NCBI GenBank assembly: GCA_024638265.1
Contig: JAHEKQ010000014.1
Span: forward strand, 1 to 50,974
DNA from: Flammeovirgaceae bacterium
GTDB taxonomy: Bacteria; Bacteroidota; Bacteroidia; Cytophagales; Cyclobacteriaceae
Direction of reading: 5' to 3'
DNA length: 50,974 nt
Both the position numbers and the translations under genes were made by a program. Position 1 is the first letter of the stretch. Each line of letters opens with the position of its first letter. Of the stretch, positions 1 to 9,384 are shown piece by piece. The notes under the pieces are model-generated. The model did not search any database, was not told the DNA's origin, and saw only the letters and a list, made by a program, of their open reading frames with translations.

Positions 1-792
1 GAAAATATTACACGGTATAAGAGCTATCCCAGGATTGTTGGGGAAACCGGGGGTAAGGATTTCATCGTGGCCCATAAATCTGCCGATGCCAAAGAAGTGG
101 CAACGGCTATCACAAGGGGTGCATTTGAATTCCAGGGTCAGAAATGCTCGGCGGCTTCCCGGGTGTATATTCCAGACAACCTATGGGAAGACGTAAAGAA
201 ATATATTGTCGAAGACTTGAAATCATTTAAGATGGGTAGCCCCGAGGATTTTGGCAATTTTATAAATGCGGTGATCGATGAAAAGGCATTCGACAAAATT
301 GCTGGCTACATCGATAATGCCAAGACAAACGAGATGAACGAGATAATTTCGGGTGGTAATTACGATAAGTCTAAAGGCTACTTCATTGAGCCTACGGTAA
401 TCCTGACCCGTGATCCGAAGTCCACAACCATGTGTGAGGAAATTTTCGGGCCGGTAGTGACTATTTACCTGTATCACCAGGAACGCTTTGAGGAGACACT
501 CGAGTTAGTTGACCAAACCTCACCTTATGCCCTGACAGGTGCCGTCTTCTCAAAAGACCGCTATACTATTGAGTTCGCAACGAAGAAGTTGAAAAACGCG
601 GCAGGTAATTTTTATATCAATGATAAGCCCACAGGTGCAGTGGTAGGACAACAACCTTTTGGTGGTGCACGTGGATCAGGAACCAACGATAAGGCAGGCT
701 CGGCCCTTAACCTTATTCGCTGGGTATCACCACGGACCATCAAGGAAACTTTTGTGCCATCAAAAGATTATCGATACCCATTTTTGGGATAA
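1..792 (+). CDS. pruA: L-glutamate gamma-semialdehyde (P5C) dehydrogenase, C-terminal part
   Basis: The 5' end lies outside the window; the reading frame is open from base 1. The product is the C-terminal half of an aldehyde dehydrogenase that oxidises glutamate-5-semialdehyde to glutamate in proline catabolism. The translation carries the GETGGK motif with the general-base Glu (codons from about base 52) and the catalytic Cys in GQKCSAASR (codon 145-147). It also has the EEIFGPV motif and a C-terminal FGGARGSGTNDKAG segment characteristic of P5C dehydrogenases. The gene converges with the fusion gene ending at 888. A different aldehyde dehydrogenase of the same subfamily is possible, but the GSGTNDK tail favours PruA. 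Confidence 0.9.
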   Translation, partial: ENITRYKSYPRIVGETGGKDFIVAHKSADAKEVATAITRGAFEFQGQKCSAASRVYIPDNLWEDVKKYIVEDLKSFKMGSPEDFGNFINAVIDEKAFDKIAGYIDNAKTNEMNEIISGGNYDKSKGYFIEPTVILTRDPKSTTMCEEIFGPVVTIYLYHQERFEETLELVDQTSPYALTGAVFSKDRYTIEFATKKLKNAAGNFYINDKPTGAVVGQQPFGGARGSGTNDKAGSALNLIRWVSPRTIKETFVPSKDYRYPFLG

Positions 793-812
793 GGATACGG
801 GAAGAGGATACT
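793..812 (+). repeat. 20-bp dispersed spacer repeat, copy 1
   Basis: The sequence GGATACGGGAAGAGGATACT starts on the base after the pruA stop codon. Its exact reverse complement occurs at 36794-36813. Both copies lie in intergenic spacers next to short tandem repeats. The match was read directly; genome copy number is unknown. Confidence 0.7.
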
Positions 813-815
813 AGA

Positions 816-836
816 TAGATGATAGATAATAGATGA
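816..836 (+). repeat. Tandem 7-mer repeat, three units
   Basis: Three consecutive units read TAGATGA, TAGATAA and TAGATGA. They lie in the 95-bp spacer between the convergent pruA and fusion genes, just after the 20-bp repeat. The following stretch to 887 is AT-rich with no clear terminator hairpin. Confidence 0.65.
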
Positions 837-887
837 TAATTAGGGATTGAGTATTAATAAATTATTCTCTATTCTCTCCCTTCACTG

Positions 888-3848
888 TTAGTTGTTATCT
901 AATAATACTTTGTCCAACTGCTCAATCATGTAATCAGCATCCTGCCGGGTAATGCACATCGGTGGTTTGATTTTAATCACGTTCTCATCCGGGCCGTCAG
1001 TGCTCATAAGTACTGCCCTATCACGCATATGGTTTACCAGGTTAGAGGCTTCGCGGGTGGCTGGTGATCCGTCTCTGCTTAATTCAAAGCCAAGAAACAG
1101 TCCCGAACCCCTCACATCTCCGATTGTCGGATGATTTGACTGGAGTTCCCTCAATGAATCCATGATATAATTGCCGGTATCCCTGGCATTTTCTTGCAAT
1201 CCTTCCGATTCCAACACCCTCAAAACGGCTCGTCCAACCGAACAACTGACCGGGTTACCGCCAAACGTATTGAAGAATTCCATACCGTTGGAAAAGGCCT
1301 CGGCTATTTCCCTGGTGGTGATCACTGCCCCAAGCGGATGTCCATTTCCGATGGGTTTCCCCATCGTTACAATGTCAGGAACGATCCCTGACAATTCAAA
1401 ACCCCAGAGTGCTTTGCCTGGCCGTCCAAAACCTACCTGGACTTCATCTGCGATGAACAATCCACCAAGAGACCTTATTTTCTTTGCTGCGTGCATATAA
1501 TATCCCTCCGGGGGAACTATCTGCCCGGCACAACTCAAAATGCTCTCACAAATAATCCCCGCCGGGGTTCCTTGCATTTGATCGAAGACATGGTCGATTT
1601 CCTGCTTGTAGGTCTTTCGTAATTCAGGCCTTCGATAAGGATCAGGAATTGGGAGCAGGGTGGTACTTTCCGGTTTTCCCCGGCCTCCCTTTCGGTCGAA
1701 TTTATAAGAGCTTACATCGATACATGCGGTGGTATTACCGTGATAGCCCATTTCCATGGCTAACATACCAATTTGGCCGGTTACCGTTTTTGCCATCCTC
1801 AGCGCCAACTCATTAGCCTCGCTTCCGGAATTCACAAAATAACACACTTCCAGGGGATCGGGAAAAAGCGCCGATAGTTCCCTTGCATAGCTCACAATTT
1901 CGTGATGAAGGTATCTGGTATTTGTGTTCAGTACAGATGCCTGTCTCTTCAAGGCACTAATTACTTCAGGGTGCTGATGCCCGACATGAGCTACATTGTT
2001 TACCGTATCGAGGTACCTCCTTCCGGTATGATCATAAAGAAACTGCTTATAACCCCGCTGGATATAAAGTGGTTTTCGATAGGAAACACTAAGGTTTGGG
2101 CCGAGATGTTTTTTCCTTGTTTTATCAATCAGTTCCTGATCAATACTATCGTTTTCGATAGAAACGCCTGTAATCAGGGCAGGATCCGGACAGAGTGATG
2201 CAAAAATTCTATGCTCATGATAAAACGCGACACCTTGAAAATCCAGGTCATTCCCCCACAGGTCAATGATCACCTGGAAATGAAGATGTGGCACCCAATT
2301 ACCATTTTCCTTATACTGCCCCAGAAGAGCTAGTTGTGTGCCCGCCTCAACCCTGTCACCTTTCTTCCATTTTAAAGTATGCTCCCGGTCCAGGTGACCG
2401 TAAAGTGTATAGAATTCACTGTCATCGATGCGATGCTTAAGGATTATTGTCGGACCATAATTGGATTCGCCCTCATTATCAAAAGCAGAATGAATCTCAC
2501 CTTCCCAGGGAGAATAGACGGGAGTACCCGAAGTGGCCCAATAGTCATGCCCGAGATGAACAGTCCTCCACTCCTTACCCCAATTACCCATTTCACTGAA
2601 CATTTCAGTCGTATATACCATACGGTTCTCGAGATACCCTCCAGCCAGAAATCCTACTTTTTCATTTTCTATCCTCGTTTCAACATGCTTTTCAAAATAG
2701 CCGATGTCTTTAAATTCTGAGACATTTCCTATCTCAGTACTTCCAACACTCAAATCAAGACTCGAGTATCCATGCTCCATGAGATCATTTCCCATAATCG
2801 GGTAAAACGCTGTCTGCTCCAGGGTCTCCCTTATTGCTTTCGCATTGGGTACCGGTTCAAATCCACTTGCCTCCCTGAAATAAGCTTCCGCCTTGGCTGG
2901 TGATATACTTCTCCACTTTTCCAATAACTCCCAGGCTGCCTTGTCGCTTACCTGCAGATATTCATTTTCAGGTTGATCCACTTTCCTGGCTGCAGAATGA
3001 GTTACGCTCAAAATCAGCCTTGAACCAATCAAGGTATACAGCAGGGAAATTTCGTTCTCATTCAATTGAAATGATCGCTGAAAACCCCTGAGATAAGCCA
3101 TTCCGTTTCTCAGCGGATCTCTGCTGTTCATCATCAGGTAGGAAAGAGCCACTGCAGGTTCATTTACTAGGGGCGCATAAGACGAATCCCCAAAATCAAT
3201 AAATCCCGCTACCGTATTGTTACTTATAAGGATGTTATTGTCATTGGCATCCATGTATAGCATTCCCTTCCTGCAATTGCTGATCTCTTCCCCGTGCGAC
3301 TCCAGGAGTGTGAGGAAATAACTCGCAATAGACCTTTGCTGATCTCCGAAAATATCCAGTTTCTCTTTTGCCCAGGTGCCATCAGATGGAATCCATAAGC
3401 CAGATCCGGATGGTATTTCAGAATCATAGCTCTGAAGATCATACAGCAATTGACCATTTTTCTCCCCGATATTTTCGAGTAAGGCTTCAGTAGAATTTGA
3501 AATACTGGAATATAATTCGCCATCGACCCAACTCAGTAGTCTGGAGTAATACAATTTGTCCTTAAACTTGATTTCAGAGTGATCGTGATGGTTCGTTGTG
3601 GGTATTATCTCAGGCAATTGGAAGTCCCTTTCCGAACGGGTCAGGAATTTTAAAATGGAATTCTGAGATTCAAGGTCCTCTAACTGGTTGGTATCCGTAA
3701 GATGGAGTTTTAAAATAAAGGAGCCATCCGCGGTCTTGACTTTGAAGTTGAGATCCTTTTCACCGTATAACTCCTCGATTGTCGCCTTTAATCCCCAGCG
3801 ATTCTCTACGTGCTTGACCAGATATTCGAGCTGTTTACTGCCATCCAT
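888..3848 (-). CDS. APH-type kinase / M23 peptidase-like / class III PLP aminotransferase fusion
   Basis: A protein of 986 residues with three domains. Residues about 25-300 are an aminoglycoside-phosphotransferase-type kinase: catalytic Asp200 and Asn205 in the loop and metal-binding Asp218 in IDFGD, but Tyr stands where the loop His is usual. Residues about 420-540 are an M23/LytM domain with intact zinc ligands His431, Asp435 and the HLH motif at 521-523. Residues about 590-986 are a class III aminotransferase with [10 protein letters not shown] and PLP Lys831 in GKPIGNG. Known relatives of the outer domains are hydroxylysine kinase and the PLP phospho-lyases AGXT2L1/2, which act on phosphorylated amino alcohols; a kinase plus phospho-lyase in one chain is inferred. 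No signal peptide is seen, so the M23 domain is probably cytoplasmic. ATG at 3848 overlaps the purE stop by 14 bp; TTG at 3857 is the alternative. Confidence 0.85.
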   Translation of the reverse strand: MDGSKQLEYLVKHVENRWGLKATIEELYGEKDLNFKVKTADGSFILKLHLTDTNQLEDLESQNSILKFLTRSERDFQLPEIIPTTNHHDHSEIKFKDKLYYSRLLSWVDGELYSSISNSTEALLENIGEKNGQLLYDLQSYDSEIPSGSGLWIPSDGTWAKEKLDIFGDQQRSIASYFLTLLESHGEEISNCRKGMLYMDANDNNILISNNTVAGFIDFGDSSYAPLVNEPAVALSYLMMNSRDPLRNGMAYLRGFQRSFQLNENEISLLYTLIGSRLILSVTHSAARKVDQPENEYLQVSDKAAWELLEKWRSISPAKAEAYFREASGFEPVPNAKAIRETLEQTAFYPIMGNDLMEHGYSSLDLSVGSTEIGNVSEFKDIGYFEKHVETRIENEKVGFLAGGYLENRMVYTTEMFSEMGNWGKEWRTVHLGHDYWATSGTPVYSPWEGEIHSAFDNEGESNYGPTIILKHRIDDSEFYTLYGHLDREHTLKWKKGDRVEAGTQLALLGQYKENGNWVPHLHFQVIIDLWGNDLDFQGVAFYHEHRIFASLCPDPALITGVSIENDSIDQELIDKTRKKHLGPNLSVSYRKPLYIQRGYKQFLYDHTGRRYLDTVNNVAHVGHQHPEVISALKRQASVLNTNTRYLHHEIVSYARELSALFPDPLEVCYFVNSGSEANELALRMAKTVTGQIGMLAMEMGYHGNTTACIDVSSYKFDRKGGRGKPESTTLLPIPDPYRRPELRKTYKQEIDHVFDQMQGTPAGIICESILSCAGQIVPPEGYYMHAAKKIRSLGGLFIADEVQVGFGRPGKALWGFELSGIVPDIVTMGKPIGNGHPLGAVITTREIAEAFSNGMEFFNTFGGNPVSCSVGRAVLRVLESEGLQENARDTGNYIMDSLRELQSNHPTIGDVRGSGLFLGFELSRDGSPATREASNLVNHMRDRAVLMSTDGPDENVIKIKPPMCITRQDADYMIEQLDKVLLDNN

Positions 3849-4338
3849 TCTCTTCAATATCCCGGGCAGTATCCTCGACCTTCGATCTCATTTGTTCTTT
3901 GTAAGACTTCAGATTACCAGCCACCTTGGAGTCAGAATTTGATACAATCTGTGCCGCCAGTATTCCCGCGTTCTTTGCGCCGTTCAGTGCAACGGTTGCA
4001 ACGGGCACTCCACCGGGCATCTGTAAAATCGATAACACACTGTCCCAGCCGTCAATTGAATTGCTGCTTTTTACCGGAACACCGATTACAGGTAGGGTGG
4101 TCATGGAGGCTACCATCCCCGGAAGATGTGCTGCCCCTCCTGCTCCGGCTATGATCACATGCAAGCCCTTATCCCTGGCCGTAGTAGCATAGTCGTGCAT
4201 TCGTTCCGGTGTTCTGTGGGCCGACACAATGGTAAGCTCAAATGGCACTTTTAGTTCGGTGAGTATTTCAGCCGCCTCCTTCATGACGGGAAGGTCTGAT
4301 TTACTGCCCATGATTATTCCGACTTTGGCCTGGCTCAT
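3835..4338 (-). CDS. purE: N5-carboxyaminoimidazole ribonucleotide mutase
   Basis: PurE converts N5-CAIR to CAIR in de novo purine synthesis, directly after PurK. The 167-residue product has the family motifs: GSKSDLPVM at the N-terminus, SAHRTPERM with the catalytic His, GAGGAAHLPGM, and a GVP loop. The start ATG overlaps the purK stop as ATGA, which implies translational coupling. The C-terminus overlaps the downstream fusion gene by 14 bp, so the purine pair and the fusion probably share a transcript. Confidence 0.97.
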   Translation of the reverse strand: MSQAKVGIIMGSKSDLPVMKEAAEILTELKVPFELTIVSAHRTPERMHDYATTARDKGLHVIIAGAGGAAHLPGMVASMTTLPVIGVPVKSSNSIDGWDSVLSILQMPGGVPVATVALNGAKNAGILAAQIVSNSDSKVAGNLKSYKEQMRSKVEDTARDIEENGWQ

Positions 4339-5480
4339 ATCGATTTGATCTTTAAGGTGTCTTTAACAAATCTCGCCTTTTTTCTCAATCTTTCCATGTC
4401 GTTATCAGTCACTGTGACGTGTCCCATCTTTCGAAAGGGCTTGGTTTCCTTTTTGCCATAAAGATGGATATGGGTGCCTTTTGTTGCCAGCACCTCTTCG
4501 ATTCCTTCACAAAGTACCTCCCCTGTATGTCCTTCCTCACCAAGGAGATTGATCATAGCCGAGGGTACCAGCACCGATGTATCACCCAGTGGCATACCGA
4601 GTATTGCTCTAAGGTGTTGTTCGTATTGAGAGGTGACATTGGCTTCAATGGTTTGATGACCACTGTTGTGCGGTCTGGGGGCAATTTCATTGACCAGGAC
4701 CTGCCCTTCCTTGGTTACGAACATCTCAACTGCCAATAAGCCCACCATCTCCAATTCTTCGATGACATTTTTGGCAATGGTTGATGCATTCTCTGCAATT
4801 TCGGATGGAATATCAGCTGGTGAGAACAGAAATTCCACAAGATTGGCCTCAGGGTGAAATGCAAGTTCCACAGCTGGAAAAGTACTAACCTCCCCTGTCT
4901 CAGAACGGGCAACAATCACTGCTATTTCTTTTTCAAACGCGATGAACTTCTCAACCAGTCCATGTTTATCGAAGGCCTTACTCAGATCCTCAGGAGTTTT
5001 AATTACTTGTACTCCCCTTCCGTCATAACCTTCCCGGGCGAGCTTATTTACCATAGGCAGGAACTCCGAGTGTTCCATTACTTCCTGGCGGCCGTTAACT
5101 TCATAAAACGGGCTAGTGGGTATATTTCTTTTCTTATAGAATTTCTTCTGTATGACCTTATCCTTGATCAGTTCCACTACTTCCGGCTGCGGATATACCT
5201 TTTTCCCCAGTTTATCCCTCAAATCCTTAAGTGCTTCCGTATTCACATTTTCAATTTCTATAGTGAGCAGATCACAGTCTTTGCCGAAATTGAATACGGT
5301 ATCGTAGTCTGTCAGGCTTCCCGAAACGAATTCGTCGGCAATCCCTGAACAGGGTGCTTTGGGTGAGGGGTCAAGAGCTTTTACGGTTACATTAAAATCA
5401 ATGGCTGACTGGATTAACATCCTTCCCAGCTGGCCTCCTCCAACAATTCCAAGGACAAAATCACCGTAAAAATGTTTCAT
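4335..5480 (-). CDS. purK: N5-carboxyaminoimidazole ribonucleotide synthase
   Basis: PurK is the ATP-grasp enzyme that carboxylates AIR with bicarbonate to N5-CAIR. The 381-residue product has an N-terminal nucleotide-fold motif GGGQLGRML, an ATP-grasp core with KLAREGYDGRGVQ, and the EIAPRPHNSGHQTIEA metal and substrate motif. It is coupled to purE by a 4-bp overlap. The ATG at 5480 is followed by a typical MKHFYGDFVLGIVGGGQLG N-terminus. Its upstream spacer is purine-rich and repetitive. Confidence 0.97.
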   Translation of the reverse strand: MKHFYGDFVLGIVGGGQLGRMLIQSAIDFNVTVKALDPSPKAPCSGIADEFVSGSLTDYDTVFNFGKDCDLLTIEIENVNTEALKDLRDKLGKKVYPQPEVVELIKDKVIQKKFYKKRNIPTSPFYEVNGRQEVMEHSEFLPMVNKLAREGYDGRGVQVIKTPEDLSKAFDKHGLVEKFIAFEKEIAVIVARSETGEVSTFPAVELAFHPEANLVEFLFSPADIPSEIAENASTIAKNVIEELEMVGLLAVEMFVTKEGQVLVNEIAPRPHNSGHQTIEANVTSQYEQHLRAILGMPLGDTSVLVPSAMINLLGEEGHTGEVLCEGIEEVLATKGTHIHLYGKKETKPFRKMGHVTVTDNDMERLRKKARFVKDTLKIKSI

Positions 5481-5522
5481 GGGGAAGTTGAGAGTTTGAG
5501 GTACAAGCGGTTAATCGTGTAA

Positions 5523-5565
5523 AGGTATAAGGGTATGAGGCTGAGAGGATGAATGGTATAGGTAT
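5523..5565 (+). repeat. Purine-rich short direct repeats in the spacer before purK
   Basis: Two 8-mers, GGTATAAG and GGTATGAG, lie in tandem at 5523-5538. Two GGTATA units follow in tandem at 5554-5565. The 87-bp spacer separates the TerB-like gene from purK. No promoter matching TAnnTTTG is obvious here. Confidence 0.5.
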
Positions 5566-5567
5566 AG

Positions 5568-5954
5568 CTATGGGAGGTCAGGGAGATTATTTGCTTCGCT
5601 TACCACATCATTAAAATCAATCCCCGCTTTCTTAACAGAATACAATAAGAACCTTATTTCCTTGGCATGGACCTGGCCGTCTGATTCCGATATCTTCATC
5701 AACCAGCCGAACGCTCTTCTCTGTTGCTCAGGAGAGCATTCAGAGATCATTTGAATCCCTTTATTAAAAATCTCGCGTTCATTCATTTTAGAGGTCTCTT
5801 CTATGAAATCTCGGTATATATTGGAATCCATGCCTTCTTGCTCAATAATTGCTTCCAATGCCCTTAATTCCCCCTGATCAACCACTCCATCTGCACTGAT
5901 CACTAAGTGAACGAGGTATAAGACGCCAAAATCAAAACGTTTATCTCTTGTCAT
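5568..5954 (-). CDS. TerB-like / DjlA-N-like helical protein
   Basis: A 128-residue, all-helical acidic protein resembling the TerB/DjlA N-terminal fold. Two repeated calcium-site-like stretches are visible, ISADGVVDQGELRALEAI near residue 20 and SESDGQVHAKEIRFL near residue 93. The repeated DG.. .E pattern is characteristic of TerB domains, which bind metal and occur in tellurite-resistance and stress systems. There are no other ter genes nearby, so no specific function can be assigned. It has no signal peptide. It stands alone between purK and the MutS-like gene, in the same orientation. Confidence 0.7.
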   Translation of the reverse strand: MTRDKRFDFGVLYLVHLVISADGVVDQGELRALEAIIEQEGMDSNIYRDFIEETSKMNEREIFNKGIQMISECSPEQQRRAFGWLMKISESDGQVHAKEIRFLLYSVKKAGIDFNDVVSEANNLPDLP

Positions 5955-6006
5955 CGCAATTTGTTATGAGGGTCTAAGATAGGAGAAATAAAAAAAATGT
6001 GTATTT

Positions 6007-7830
6007 CTAGTCCGATTTAATTTGGTCTTCCGGAATATCAATTCCCATTTTTTTCATCAATATACTTGCGTTAAAGGAGCGACAAAGGCCTTTGCTCAGC
6101 TTGTAATCAAAAATTAATTCTCCATTGCGGATAGAACTGTTGAAACTAAAAAGTTCAATTCCTGTACTCACTTCGGCAAGTTTCCCCAGTTCAAGGTCGT
6201 GGGTAGAGACCCATCCAAAGGTATTCATTTCCCGGAGCTGCAATATTAGTGATTCTGCCCCCAGATGGCGGTCTTTTGAATTGGTGCCTTTTAACACTTC
6301 ATCAATCATAAACATGACCGGTTTTTCGCCCACATTTATTCTATCCAACAAAGCTTTTAATCTCTGCAATTCAGCGTAAAAAGAAGAAACGCTCTCGGCA
6401 AGAAGGTCGGAATTTCTCATGGAAGTGAATAATGAAGTACCGGAGAATTCCATGGATTCAGCACAAACTGGCGCACCCATTTGTGCCAGGACCAGGTTGA
6501 CACCGACGGTCCTTAGGAACGTACTCTTGCCGGACATATTACTCCCCGTAACAATAGCAATACTTCCCTTACCCTTCAAGCCAGAATCATTATTGATTCT
6601 TTGCTGTGGACCTATGAGTGGATGGCCAATGGAACGCGCACTGAAATGGAACTCATCTTCTACAAAATCAGGAAAGTTCAGGTCAACTTCAGCATGGGAG
6701 GTGGCAGCCAGGCTATTGAGGCATTCCATCATTCCAATCATAGAGAACCATTCCCTGACCTTTTCTCTTTCTTCATTCTTCCATTTAGACAATGCCCTTA
6801 ATAAGAAATAGTCAAACAGAGTCAGTATATCTATTAAGCCAAACAGTGGGTTAGCTCTGGAATTAACAAAGTCCAAAAGCTTGTTCAGCTTTTTTAATCT
6901 AAGAAAGGCTGAAGAATTTTCGCCAATGAATGAATATTGAATCTCCTTAAGCCGCTTACTTTTAAAATCTGAGTCCTCTACTTTCTGAATAAGAAGTGTG
7001 ATGCTTTGAATAGCCTTGTTTCCCTCATAAGTTTTATCCATCAGGTCTTTCATTCTCTGAAAAAGCCTTCGCAGTAATAAAACATTTAATGATAATGGGA
7101 ATATCAACCAGCCGTAGGTGATCAAACCAAATCCGAGAAGAGTAATGCCAGTAATCATCAGGACAACTCCTGCCAGGTGAGGAAGTATACCAATCTTCAG
7201 CCAGGGACTTTCATCTTCTTCCAGCCAGCTTACCAGTTTTTTTACTTCAGCGGGCTTAACCGGGCTTAATCTTCCTAAGGCCTGGAAGTCCTGAATCCAG
7301 TCAAGGTCATCACTAAGTTCCTTAATGGATTCCTGTCTGTATTCAATCTCGGATTTATCGGCTGGACTCTTCAACCATTCCGCCAACATATTCCTTCCGA
7401 AATAAGTAGAGGTCCGATTTATCCACTGGAAAATCGAGTGCCTGCCAAAAATATCCAGATCAGAAGTGTATGGATGCTCCCGGTCAATAAACTCCCGGCC
7501 CTCATCAAATTCCTCCAGGTTGACCTCGATTCTCAGGATTTCTTCGCAATTAATATCCACGAGGTTTGATACTTTATACCGCTCCAGTTTTATTCTATTA
7601 TGTCGCTGGACGATCAATCCAAATACAATTGGATAAATGAAAACGGTAACAACGATCCCTTCAAAACTCCTGAGGTTGGCAAAATAAACCACAAAAGCCA
7701 CTGCCATAAACGTGATCGCCAACCGTGAATAACTCCATACTCTAAATGAAGTTTCAATCTTTTTCAAATCACTCTCCAGGTGATTTCTGCGCTTGCTAAA
7801 TATCTCCTTTCTACCCATAAAGGAATTCAT
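6007..7830 (-). CDS. Membrane-associated MutS-like ATPase
   Basis: A 607-residue protein. Its C-terminal third is a MutS ATPase domain: Walker A GSNMSGKST with Lys435, a Ser/Phe-rich switch region, and Walker B MFMIDEVLKGTNS followed by STHDLELG. The N-terminal part lacks the mismatch-binding and connector domains of MutS. It carries two hydrophobic hairpins at about residues 35-75 and 210-255, so the protein is probably membrane anchored. Such proteins are common in Bacteroidota and are often mislabelled as mismatch repair protein MutS. Their role is not established; canonical mismatch repair is unlikely. It is divergent from the M20 peptidase, with 38 bp between the start codons. Confidence 0.85.
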   Translation of the reverse strand: MNSFMGRKEIFSKRRNHLESDLKKIETSFRVWSYSRLAITFMAVAFVVYFANLRSFEGIVVTVFIYPIVFGLIVQRHNRIKLERYKVSNLVDINCEEILRIEVNLEEFDEGREFIDREHPYTSDLDIFGRHSIFQWINRTSTYFGRNMLAEWLKSPADKSEIEYRQESIKELSDDLDWIQDFQALGRLSPVKPAEVKKLVSWLEEDESPWLKIGILPHLAGVVLMITGITLLGFGLITYGWLIFPLSLNVLLLRRLFQRMKDLMDKTYEGNKAIQSITLLIQKVEDSDFKSKRLKEIQYSFIGENSSAFLRLKKLNKLLDFVNSRANPLFGLIDILTLFDYFLLRALSKWKNEEREKVREWFSMIGMMECLNSLAATSHAEVDLNFPDFVEDEFHFSARSIGHPLIGPQQRINNDSGLKGKGSIAIVTGSNMSGKSTFLRTVGVNLVLAQMGAPVCAESMEFSGTSLFTSMRNSDLLAESVSSFYAELQRLKALLDRINVGEKPVMFMIDEVLKGTNSKDRHLGAESLILQLREMNTFGWVSTHDLELGKLAEVSTGIELFSFNSSIRNGELIFDYKLSKGLCRSFNASILMKKMGIDIPEDQIKSD

Positions 7831-7868
7831 TACCTTGAATTAACAAGTTATCATAAACTTTGTGAATC

Positions 7869-9380
7869 ATGGGTAAGAGATTAGTACCACTATTACTTTT
7901 TTGTCTGACAGCGATTATTTCTCATGGCCAATCATCTGATGCCCTAAGGAAAAATTCTGAAAGGTCGCTGGGTAAAGCCATGAGTCTATTCAGGGAGATT
8001 CTCAGCATACCCAATGATGCCCACTATGAACAACATGTGAATGAAAATGTCGAATGGTGTACAAGGGCTTTTGAACAAAGAGGCTTCCAGGTTGCAAAAC
8101 TAGAAACGGATGGCCCTCCCCTGTTATTGGCCAACTACCCCGCACGAAAAGCGGAAAATACCATTCTTATTTACTTGCAAGTAGACGGTCAGCCCGTGGA
8201 CACATCATTTTGGAATCAACCCAGTCCATATACACCGGTTTTAAAAGAGAAGCAAGAAGAAAAATGGAAGATTATCCCCTGGGAAGACCTCAATTACGAT
8301 TGGGATGACGAATGGAGAGTGTTTGCACGTTCCACCTCCGACGCCAAAGGTCCGATAGCGATGTTCCTCACTGCCTGGGACATCATGCTCGACAAAAAGT
8401 GGAAGCCCAATTTCAATGTTAAGGTAATTATGGATTTTGAGGAGGAATTGGGTTCACCTCACCTCCCGGGCGCGGTGGAAAAGTACCGCGAACAGTTGAA
8501 ATCGGATGCACTCATAATCCTGGATGGGCCTCGGCATATCACCAACCGCCCTACCCTGACTTTTGGGGCTCGTGGAATTGCTACCATAACCCTCACGTTG
8601 TTTGGACCCAGAGCGCCACAACATTCCGGTCATTATGGTAACTATGCCCCCAATCCTGCGGTGAGATTAAGCCAGCTTATCGCCTCAATGAAGGACGAGG
8701 TGGGTCGCGTTACACTCCCTGGATTCTATGACGGCATCACTATTGATTCAAACACACGGGCCATACTCGAGTCAGTTCCCGATGATGAAGATTTTATACG
8801 GAAGAATATTGGAATCGCTTCAATAGATGGTGTAGCAAATACCTACCAGGAAGCACTTCAATATCCGAGTCTTAATGTTAGGGGTTTAAGTGCCGGTTGG
8901 GTAGGTGATAAAGTTAGGACCATTATTCCTGACAGGGCCATTGCTGAAATTGATATACGACTTGTTATGGAAAGTGACCCGAACCGATTAATAAAACTGG
9001 TCCGTGACCATATTGTAGAGCAGGGTTATTATATCACGGAATCAGAGCCCACTGAGGAAGAGCGACTTAATCATGAAAGAATCATTCAATTCGATTATGA
9101 CATAAGTTACCTTGCTTTCAGGACATCGTTCGATTCACGGGTGGGTAAATGGTTGAACCGAGCCTTAACGCGTTCCTTCGGACAGGCCCCGGTGCGACAA
9201 CGAACCTCAGGTGGTTCAATTCCGATTTCTCCATTCGTAACTACCCTTGATATTCCTGCAGTTACAGTGCCTACAGTAAACCGTGACAACAATCAGCACA
9301 GCCCAAACGAAAATTTACGGTTGGGAAATTTCAAAGAGGGTATAATAACAGTATTGGGAATACTGACAGAAAAGTATTAG
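7869..9380 (+). CDS. Exported M20-family metallopeptidase/dipeptidase
   Basis: A 503-residue protein with an N-terminal signal peptide (hydrophobic core LLLFCLTAIISHG, likely cleaved before Gln-Ser-Ser). It matches M20 dipeptidases of the carnosinase type. SDAKGPIAMF supplies the bridging Asp, DFEEELGS the catalytic and ligand Glu pair, LTFGARGI marks the lid domain, and SGGSIPI plus NQHSPNENL form the C-terminal ligand region. At the first zinc-ligand motif the usual GHxDxQP reads LQVDGQP, with Gln104 in place of His. It probably cleaves small peptides in the periplasm, but the substitution makes the metal site uncertain. The gene converges with feoB, with 4 bp between stops. Confidence 0.85.
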   Translation: MGKRLVPLLLFCLTAIISHGQSSDALRKNSERSLGKAMSLFREILSIPNDAHYEQHVNENVEWCTRAFEQRGFQVAKLETDGPPLLLANYPARKAENTILIYLQVDGQPVDTSFWNQPSPYTPVLKEKQEEKWKIIPWEDLNYDWDDEWRVFARSTSDAKGPIAMFLTAWDIMLDKKWKPNFNVKVIMDFEEELGSPHLPGAVEKYREQLKSDALIILDGPRHITNRPTLTFGARGIATITLTLFGPRAPQHSGHYGNYAPNPAVRLSQLIASMKDEVGRVTLPGFYDGITIDSNTRAILESVPDDEDFIRKNIGIASIDGVANTYQEALQYPSLNVRGLSAGWVGDKVRTIIPDRAIAEIDIRLVMESDPNRLIKLVRDHIVEQGYYITESEPTEEERLNHERIIQFDYDISYLAFRTSFDSRVGKWLNRALTRSFGQAPVRQRTSGGSIPISPFVTTLDIPAVTVPTVNRDNNQHSPNENLRLGNFKEGIITVLGILTEKY

Positions 9381-9384
9381 TCTT

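Noticed and set aside
816-836. CRISPR-like or phase-variation repeat
   Set aside because: Units are 7 bp without spacers, and lie between two convergent gene ends, so neither a CRISPR array nor a promoter/frame switch fits.
3224-3523. 99-codon minus-strand frame inside the fusion gene
   Set aside because: It overlaps the kinase domain in another frame, with no domain or ribosome-binding support.
5568-5954. Tellurite-resistance locus
   Set aside because: Only a TerB-like domain is present; no terC, terD or terZ gene occurs in the window.
6007-7830. Canonical mismatch repair protein MutS
   Set aside because: The N-terminal mismatch-recognition and connector domains are missing and membrane segments are present.
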